Below the pieces are notes generated by a model. That model made no database searches. It had not been told where the DNA came from and was given only the letters and a program-made list of their open reading frames with translations. A DNA stretch of 64,000 nucleotides from Flabesymbios commensalis. Lineage: Eukaryota; Annelida; Polychaeta; Terebellida; Flabelligeridae. The DNA lies in assembly GCA_964017125.1 (NCBI GenBank), contig OZ024902.1, forward strand, positions 37,633,626 through 37,697,625, written 5' to 3'. The translations under genes were made by a program, and so were the position numbers. This document shows, piece after piece, positions 56,161 to 64,000 of this stretch; positions within the stretch are counted from its first letter, which is position 1; each line of letters starts with the position of its first letter.

Positions 56161-59100
56161 GCCCGTCCCATTGGAAGGGAATAGGGTTCATAATTCATAC
56201 ATGCGTTGTTCAATATCCATAAGGCTATGGTGGTTCTTCTATATGTGCCTACATTCTAAAGTGCATCGTTCAATGTTGATAGTTTCATTACGCTATGTTC
56301 AATATTCTATTTGCCGAGTGACACATTTCAAAGTGCATTATGCTATGTTGGTTCTTCTATGTGGCAAAGTGCGTTATTCTATGCTGGCTCGTCTTTGGTG
56401 CTACATTCTAAAATGCAATGCCGCCAGTTTCATTACGCTATGCTCAATATTCTATGTGCCAAGTGACAACTTTTAAAGTGCATTATGCTATGTTGCTTCT
56501 ACTATGTGGCAAAGTGCATGCTGGTCCATCTTTGGTGCTACATTCTAAAATGAAAAGTTCAATGCCCCTAGTTGTATTTTATCATGCTATGTTTAGCAGG
56601 CCTAACGTGTTATTCTAGTTCTAAGTCCTATGCCTATTAAAGAATTACAAAGCACGTTATGTTGTGAGGGGTTTCTATTTTGCCACATCATAACCAATAT
56701 CCCTGCCGTAGACCCTCTCAACACGATCATCAACACAGAACTGCATACAACTTAATATAAGCCTGGCCTATATAAGTATATTACCAGAGGTGAATTTGTG
56801 TTGATTTCTCAGTTGGTAGTCTAATATATTATTGACCATTTGTCTCGAAATTTTACGAGCACTATTTGCTAGTGATGGGGGGACTACCCAGACAATTACC
56901 TTGGAAAATATTGAATAGTTTAAAAGCTAGTCTATGTGGTAAACAGATGAATAACAAGTGGTAAATAAAGCTGGACCGGCATCGCAGATTGTGCGCCAAC
57001 ATTTAATCGACATTGGGTGAACGTCTTGTGTTTGCTGGGGTTTTCTTGACACTGTACCAGTCTGTCTCTGGGATATGTGCTGACAGGTATGTTAGCGGCA
57101 CGTAGGCCTACAAATCAACATACCACCGCAGCGCCATCTTACAGCATGATGCGGAACTATTATATACGATTACAGTCTAACCTCGCTATAACGAAGTACC
57201 AGGGACCTGAACAAATACTTCGTAAAATCCGAAATTCGCTTTAAGCGTGATCTTCCCCAACCCTCCCCATCTAAGATCGGGCTGAGCATTTCACGGTATT
57301 GATAATGCATGTATAGCCTAGTTATGTAGAGAGATATAGGCTGTATATTTGTATACATGTATACGATTCGTGTCACTCTGTGTGAATTAAAGTATAATGT
57401 GGATATAAAAATAACTAATCATGGTACCGGTAACATAAAAAATAAGGTCTTATTAATAAATCAAGGACACGAAAAAAATAATACCATGAAACACTGTCAT
57501 AGTGTATGTAGTAATAATAATACACTTAAAATGGTACCAAAGAACATTCATGCGGACTTTACGAAGCTAACTTTAAATTAAAATGTATCACTATTACTAT
57601 ACCGGCAACAATAGCTCATTGGGCTTATTAAAGTCTATGACGTAGCAGTCATCGCCGTTATCGTTGTGGTCAAAGCGTAGTAGTACACGTGTATATGTAA
57701 GGGTTCCGACTACCATCGCTAATTAACCCTTTGAATCTTTAAATGTTGCTATACTTGAGGTGGACGAATTATGAAACCAAAGTGTTTATAAAAAATAGCA
57801 ACAATAGCATAAGTTGCAGGGTTTGTGTGACACGGGATGCAAGTTAGTTTATATTACTCAAGCGTCACTGTGGGTACATTACATGTAGGCCCTACGTGAC
57901 GTTTCCAGCCATAATTTGTGTTTCGGTGTATGCATCGCGAACTTGATTGTTTTTTTATCACTATATTCTTTTTTTTTTAATATATTTTTTCTTAGCTACA
58001 AAATGTATAGCAATAATTATACAGTAAGCCTAAACTTAATTTAATTCGTTCATGGAAATTAGCTACTGGATGCGATCAGCGGGACTGAAAACGTCATTTC
58101 ACATAGGCCTACTTAACGCCTTTTTTACACTAAAACAAACACGATCACCATTGAATACGTGTGTAAACTGCTTATTGCATTCAATACCTAATAAAATACT
58201 AAATTATCAATAACTTAGTGAAAAAATCCGTTATGATTTTAACTGTGGAAAAAATCACGACTGAAGATAATGTTGCTCAGACTGGAACAGCTTTGGCTCA
58301 ATGTTGTGTCACCGGCCACATATGCCAGCTAGGTGTGCTAATCATTGATGCGAAACCTGACACATTGTTGTGTTAACAATCCTGACGAACATATATCATC
58401 GGCTTGCGAAATCCTAATACATTTTGATATTCACTAAGTGAAATTATTTTCCGGTTGCATTTTTTTAATTCGTAATATGAGGGTAAAATGTGATTTTGGG
58501 GATCAAAAAGTGGTTCGTAATAAACGAATTTCGCAGTAAACGACTTCGCAATAAGCACAATATAAATACACGTATGTAATCCTATGGGAAACGAACCGTT
58601 CCTGAGAAATATTTCGTTATACCGATAATACTCAGAAATTCGCTTTAAGCGTGTTCGTTATAGAGAGGCTCGAATGTATTCCAGATTGCATTGTGCTTCA
58701 TCCTAGATTCCTCATCTCATTCTGCTGGTAGATGTGTGGGGCGTACTTGTTGTATGGTATGCCTATTACACCAGTCATTGTGGGGACTGCCTTTTCCTAA
58801 ATTTGACTTAGAACTAGACTATTGAATATAGCAAAATAAAAGTGGAGACATTGTCATTGAACATTGCACTATATGCAGCAATAGGCCTGTAGAAGACGCA
58901 TCATAACACATAGAATATTGAACATAGCATAATGAAACTAGCGATATTGAACGATGCACTTTAGACTGCAGACACATAGAAGAACCAACATAGCATAATG
59001 AATATTGAACAACGCATCATAGCATAATGCACTTTGAAATTTGTCACTCGGCACATGAAATATTAAACATAGCATAATGAAACTAGCGACATAGAACGAT

Positions 59101-59337
59101 GCACTTTAGAATGTAGACACATAGAAGAACCAACATAGCATAATGAATATTGAACAACGCATCATAACATAATGCACTTTGAAATTTGTCACTCGGCACA
59201 TGAAATTTTAAACATAGCATAATGAAACTAGCGACATAGAACGATGCACTTTAGAATGTGGACACATAGAAGAACCAACATAGCATAATAAATATTGAAC
59301 AACGCATGTATGAATTCTGAACCCTATTCCCTTCCAT
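56161..59337. mobile_element. Foldback element with internally tandem inverted repeats
   Basis: Left arm about 56,161-56,600, right arm about 58,880-59,337. The right arm has three units of about 145 bp (AATGAAACTAGCGA at 58,931, 59,077 and 59,221); the left arm has the inverted equivalents (TTTCATTACGCTATG). Outer ends GGGAATAGGGTTCATAATTC and, inverted, GAATTCTGAACCCTATTCCC pair. The short frames inside are repeat translations. Confidence 0.65.
57173..58676. mobile_element. Pogo/Tigger-like DNA transposon remnant nested in the foldback
   Basis: Ends CAGTCTAACCTCGCTATAAC and, inverted from the right, CATTCGAGCCTCTCTATAAC, each bounded by TA. CTCGCTATAACGAA-type ends are characteristic of Tc1/mariner pogo-Tigger elements. 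Subterminal AAATTCGCTTTAAGCGTG occurs at both ends. About 1.5 kb with no intact transposase. Confidence 0.65.
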
Positions 59338-59341
59338 ACGT

Positions 59342-59528
59342 CCCAGCATACATGAGACGTTGGAGCGATGTTGTGGTAACGTCGGGCCGGGGTAGAAAAT
59401 GGCAGCCCAGCATAAAACACCTCAGCAAAAAACGACGCAATGAAACAATGTTGCTTTAATGTTGGCCCACCGTTCATGACGCTGGCTCAACATTAAAAAA
59501 ACATAGATTCACTGTGTTGTTTGCCGGG
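59342..59528. mobile_element. CCCAGCAAACAC hairpin family, compound copy
   Basis: Starts CCCAGCATACATGAGACGTT; ends GTGTTGTTTGCCGGG. A second CCCAGCATAAAACACC start at 59,406 suggests one member inserted in or fused with another. It abuts the foldback end. Confidence 0.55.
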
Positions 59529-60267
59529 AAGACATTTATTGGTTCATTGCATTTTCCGTGCCAGCTGTCAAACATATCTGATGAAGTCACACAGTATGTG
59601 TGCCAGCAAGCATATCGCTGGTATAGGCCCAATCTAGCCGACCTATAAGCCCTCAAGGGTCTTCTACCAAAAGGCAGTAACTGCTTACTTCAAAAATAGG
59701 CAGTTACTGCCTTCCGGCTTTTCACGGAGCAAGGAATACAGAAAGACTTTCTATGTTCCTTGCACGGAGTGGTCCTATGTTTGAGGGGAGTGGGATCCAA
59801 GACAATCATTTAGGGGTCTTATATAACCTTGTTTTGACTGAGTGACGTCACTGCGTTTCACAGAATAGGGGCCTACCCCTCATTACAAATGCAGAGCTCG
59901 AGTCACCGCTATCACCCGTGATCACACAATCTCATTAATTAGGCCTACCAGTGATTAAAACTGGACTCATCGGTCAGATGCGGGTAGGCTACTAGTCCCT
60001 AGTAGATGGTAGCTGATTGGCCGGCTGCTGAAGTCGAATAGCCTACAGATTCGCCTGGCTGTATTAAAGTGAGCCGCCTTGTATTGCCAGTCACTGTTGA
60101 GACATACTGCAAGCCGGCCGGCGAAATACACACGTGCACATACTCCGTAGGCCTACTCACACCTGATCCGTGTTGTATCACAACGTGCAGCTATTATACT
60201 CGGGAGCAAAAGGATACCAGCATATAAGGTCAGTCTATTTTTTGCTTGCAAATCATTTAAATCACTT

Positions 60268-60374
60268 CCCAGCAGACACAAGACATTGAATCAATGTTGG
60301 TTTAATGTTGGTCCAGCGTCGTAGACGGTGGACCAACGTTAAACTAACATTGATTCAACGTCTTGTCTGCTGGG
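60268..60374. mobile_element. CCCAGCAAACAC hairpin family, complete copy
   Basis: CCCAGCAGACACAAGACATT at the left pairs with CAACGTCTTGTCTGCTGGG at the right. Inner TTGGTTTAATGTTGGTCCA and inverse around GCGTCGTAGACGG. About 107 bp, the best-preserved member. Confidence 0.8.
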
Positions 60375-60639
60375 TTTAGGCCTTTCCTTACTCGTGAATT
60401 CCAGTGTACGTAAAATGCATTTTCTGCAATTTCGACTCGCACATGCCATGGCACTGCCCGAATACCATAAATAATATTTTGTTTATGTAACTGTTAGGCC
60501 CTATAACAAGATTTGACCTTTTTTGGCCTCAGCCAAAATTTTAGGCGGATGCCTATTGTCGTCACCCGCAGAAGAGCGCGCAGCGCGAGGGCTGACGCGA
60601 GATTATGCACTATGATTATCATGCTTATAGTGCCTCTCT

Positions 60640-61000
60640 CTTTTCACCTGGTGAGGTAGGTGATTGTACAAAACATTGACAACGTAAGTCCGGACAAGGA
60701 ACCAGGGCCGTTGAACCATATAGAAGCAGCCGTTTGAGTGACCAGCCACCAGAGGAAAGGGCAAGGACTGACCCTTGGAAAGGGGACAACATTGTAGCTA
60801 TAATGAAGGGGTTTATTCTTTTTCAAACAATTCAAGGAATTATTCTTTAAAATATATGTTTCACCACAAATGTCCACAAAACTGTTTATTAATGGTTTTA
60901 GCATTTTATTTATTCTCACACCCTCTTTCTCGACAAATTATTATAAAAATTGTACTAAATTGAGTAAAATGATTCAAAATGTGATAAAAGCACCACATTT
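60640..61000 (+). repeat. Dispersed repeat related to 62,570-63,060
   Basis: Shares AAATATATGTTTCACCACAA, AAAACTGTTTATTAATGG and TCGACAAATTATTATAA with the segment repeated at 62,573 and 62,915. Confidence 0.55.
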
Positions 61001-61974
61001 GGCACAAAGCTGCCCAATGGTCACCCTGTAGAGACTTCAGTTGTATTCGTTCTCACTCCTTTTCCACCTATTTGAGCACCCCTCTCCACACGACTCCCAA
61101 CTGTCGGCCCCTCCCCTAAATTTCAAACTCTGCCCAAAATTATGAAAGTGGTACATGTAGAACAAATATAGCTTTTATTGCAATAAATATGTTACCCATA
61201 CATTTCTAATTCAAGTATGTTATAGCATACATATTTTACCATAAAAAGAGACACATATAACGTTCTGAATTATCTTCTTGACTTTATATGAGCACATTTA
61301 ATCTCGAAATTACGTATTATTTTTCAAAATGAAACCACATATTTTGCGTGCGTTTTCGTTCATAAGTAGATAATTAGGGGGATTATATCGACACAAAATC
61401 ACAAGAATAAGAGTTTAGCCACTGTTTAAACTGTTTTTGATTTATTAGCTGATGTAATCCCCCGTTTTAGGCTCTAATTATTCAATTTGTAGTCAGAGGT
61501 GGCAATATTTGACTGTATAATCCAGTTGTACACACTCTATAATTATGTGATAGGCTGTACAAATAACAGTTCGCAGATGACAAGGACACAGTGCTGCTTC
61601 AACCTTGGGCCATTATCATCGACGCTATCACAATGTTGGAACAGCGTTGGCCAAGTTCTCGCATCGCTTCGCGTATACTGTCACTTGGCTTGATGTTCCC
61701 AGGCCAGACGGTGCCGTCTGATTGCCAGCGTGTTGCGATTAGCTTTGATGTCTAAGCTTGGGGGGTGTCGCACGAGTGGGGTCCCAAATAGGTAGACACA
61801 GGCTCATATCTGGCAGGGTGTAGTGGGAAGACAAGTACACCCTGCACGCAGGATGCCCAATGGTAGGCCCTATACTAATCCACATTGGCAGGGAACCACC
61901 TAGTAACTGTAGCGTAAAGGCTTCGCTCATGGCATTTTCGACCCCCCTTATTTTTTTCTAAAAATTATTAATTA

Positions 61975-62560
61975 AGCAGCCCTCGCTGAGGCGGGCTGCT
62001 TACCGTACTCCAGACGGTCCGCCGCCGCCGCCGCCGCAATTATTTGTTTTCAAGATAGCTACTAATCTATCAACTTCTGCTTCCGCATACTTCACATAGT
62101 CATCACGTACTGGTCATGGGGAATTGTTTTGGTGACATTTTGATCCCCATATCATCAACCCTTTAATCACTATGGCCACTAACAAAGAAATGTTCATGGG
62201 CGCATTTCAGGAAAAAGTTGCCATCAGATATTCTTTTAATTTGGCAAATATGTTCAGCTATATCAGCCAATGACCTGATTAACTTTTGGGATCAAACAAT
62301 TTAAAAATGGCCATTTAGCGGCCATTTTGAATTTTGTAATATTTACATAACTCAAGAAATGCAAAGTGACTGGACCAAGAATATAAAACAAAATGTAATG
62401 TCTCACACAAGGATAACCCATGATTTCATACTAAAAAAAACAAAATGGCCGCCAGTCGGCCATTTTAATTTTTTTTTTTTTTGGAGCAAACAATTTTAAA
62501 ATAGTGGTCGAGCGATAACGGAGGGCTGCTTTCGTGTTCGTTTCCAAACAACTTTTTCTA
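61975..62560 (+). repeat. Dispersed repeat with CGCTGAGGCGGGCTGC end, copy 3
   Basis: Closely follows the 26,855 copy from GCAGCCCTCGCTGAGGCGGG through CACACAAGGATAACCC to GGTCGAGCGATAACGGAGGG. Confidence 0.65.
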
Positions 62561-63042
62561 GTTATTTTTCAAAAATATGTTTCACCAAAAATGTCTACAA
62601 AACTGTTTATTAATCATGTTAATGCTTTTAGCAGTTTATATAATTAAAGCAGGGATGGATCCATTGTGCGTTTTTTCGACAAATTATTATAATAAGTAGA
62701 AATGCAAAGTGACTGGACCAAGAATATAAAACAAAATGTAATGTCTCACACAAGGATAACCCATGATTTCATACTAAAAAAAACAAAATGGCCGCCAGTC
62801 GGCCATTTTAATTTTTTTTTTTTTTGGAGCAAACAATTTTAAAATAGTGGTCGAGCGATAACGGAGGGCTGCTTTCGTGTTCGTTTCCAAACAACTTTTT
62901 CTAGTTATTTTTCAAAAATATGTTTCACCAAAAATGTCTACAAAACTGTTTATTAATCATGTTAATGCTTTTAGCAGTTTATATAATTAAAGCAGGGATG
63001 GATCCATTGTGCGTTTTTTCGACAAATTATTATAATAAGTAC
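62359..63042 (+). repeat. Near-identical 342-bp tandem duplication
   Basis: The block beginning ATGCAAAGTGACTGGACC at about 62,359 recurs at 62,701. I see no difference across the shared sequence, including A8 and T-rich homopolymers. Confidence 0.85.
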
Positions 63043-64000
63043 CCTAAAATGAGTAAAATGGTTCAAGATTGTGGTTCGCTCACACATCCCTTTTTTGCCA
63101 AATTATTATAAAAAAATGCACTTAACTAGCTTGAATTAAAAACAAAAATATTTGGGGCGGCGAATCACCCACGTCACCCACAAAATCTGGATTCGCTTTT
63201 GCATTTAACATGTTCAAACACAAACATATGACCATTATAATTTTTTTTTCTTTTGCATTTCTACCCCTCAGCCATTAAAACTGTGGGGTATAGTGATCAC
63301 CAGAGGCGGGCGGTCTGGCGGTAGGGCGGGCGGTCAGAAATTCAGCTCTTACCCCCCCCCCCCTCAATTTTACCGGTTAATTTTCAATTATGACAATTAT
63401 TATATTTTGTTTTTTTCATGACATGGCATAGGGATATTTTTGAGACACTTTAATCTCCACAATTATAACCCTCTGATATATAGGGCAATTAATAAAACAA
63501 TCTTAGTATATATCATGTATATTCAGCCACCAACATTCCATTCCAACAAGGGTCATTGTGCAGGATTGCCTGGATGACCATGCCCTAACTCAAGTACAAA
63601 AATAACCCCCCGTTTCTTATAGTGGTAATGCTATATCATACCGCATTGCAAATCATTAGCTCATAAAAATCAAAACACCTGTAAGTCTACCCCGGCTACC
63701 ATGGCTACTATCTGATACTGTCAGCAACCACCTGGCACTATCACATTTATATAAACTACTCCATATTTTTTTGCATTTTTTTTTTGGGGGGGGGCATGCC
63801 CCGGGACCCACCTAGCAGGCAGGGGGAACGCCTAAGACGCACCCGTCAAAATCAAAAGGTTGGCAAGCATATGTGTATATAACTCTTTTATATAACACAA
63901 CGTGAAAAATTGCTAACACAAGGTCTTGAAACATTTTAATCGCCAAATAACCCTTTTAATTGTATGACAACTAGTGAAAACAAATTATTAGCACGCTGTC
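63043..64000. other. Repeat-rich end of window
   Basis: Contains GGCGGGCGGTCTGGCGGTAG-type CpG-rich sequence at 63,304-63,340, homopolymer C and G runs, and AT-rich sequence resembling the dispersed family at 61,975. No gene seen. Confidence 0.4.

Noticed and set aside
56159-56618. Overlapping 105- and 66-codon frames
   Set aside because: Translations of tandem units in the foldback arm.
1-64000. Retrovirus-like or other capsid-bearing elements
   Set aside because: No long terminal direct repeats, gag, protease or integrase motifs were recognised; the reverse transcriptases seen are of LINE type.

Overview
This is animal nuclear DNA: AT-rich, intron-rich and crowded with small inverted-repeat elements, tRNA-derived SINEs and CR1-like LINEs. 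A complete multi-exon PRXL2C (AAED1) orthologue, an intron-rich CARF/MULE/SWIM gene and a hairpin repeat family built on CCCAGCAAACAC suggest a marine invertebrate, possibly an echinoderm or another non-vertebrate deuterostome. That assignment is inference with low confidence.

Layout. (1) 1-2,665, plus strand: the 3' part of a spliced gene with a PHD/RING-like C4HC3 zinc finger, a tandem array of 42-nt phase-1 microexons and three unrecognised downstream exons. It ends at an AATAAA. (2) 3,105-12,944, minus strand, convergent with (1): a gene of about 19 exons. It carries a CARF-like N-terminus, MULE-transposase-like exons with the DATY aspartate, and a SWIM zinc finger. Two apparent +1 frameshifts and a duplicated two-exon cassette are visible; introns hold a foldback and a minisatellite. 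(3) 12,945-17,264: repeats, then a compact two-exon small gene (16,182-16,936, minus) 328 bp from the start of PRXL2C. (4) 17,265-31,893, plus: PRXL2C, seven exons, 227 codons, all phases agreeing. Its first intron contains eleven copies of GATGTGCCTAAC in both orientations at roughly 180/360-bp spacing, inside a larger decayed inverted repeat. (5) 35,781-40,625, minus: a nearly full-length CR1-like LINE whose SGNH-esterase ORF1 and endonuclease/reverse-transcriptase ORF2 share one frame, separated by a single TAG. (6) 40,626-64,000: no host gene recognised. It holds LINE fragments, a dimeric tRNA SINE, MITE-like hairpins, a near-perfect 88-bp palindrome, two large inverted-repeat elements (54,070-56,048 and 56,161-59,337, the second hosting a pogo/Tigger-like element) and a near-identical 342-bp tandem duplication.

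The least expected signals are the microexon array, the intronic GATGTGCCTAAC lattice, the CARF/MULE/SWIM gene with its exon duplications, and the LINE with one stop codon between its two proteins. All coordinates and splice choices were read by eye; no database search was run.
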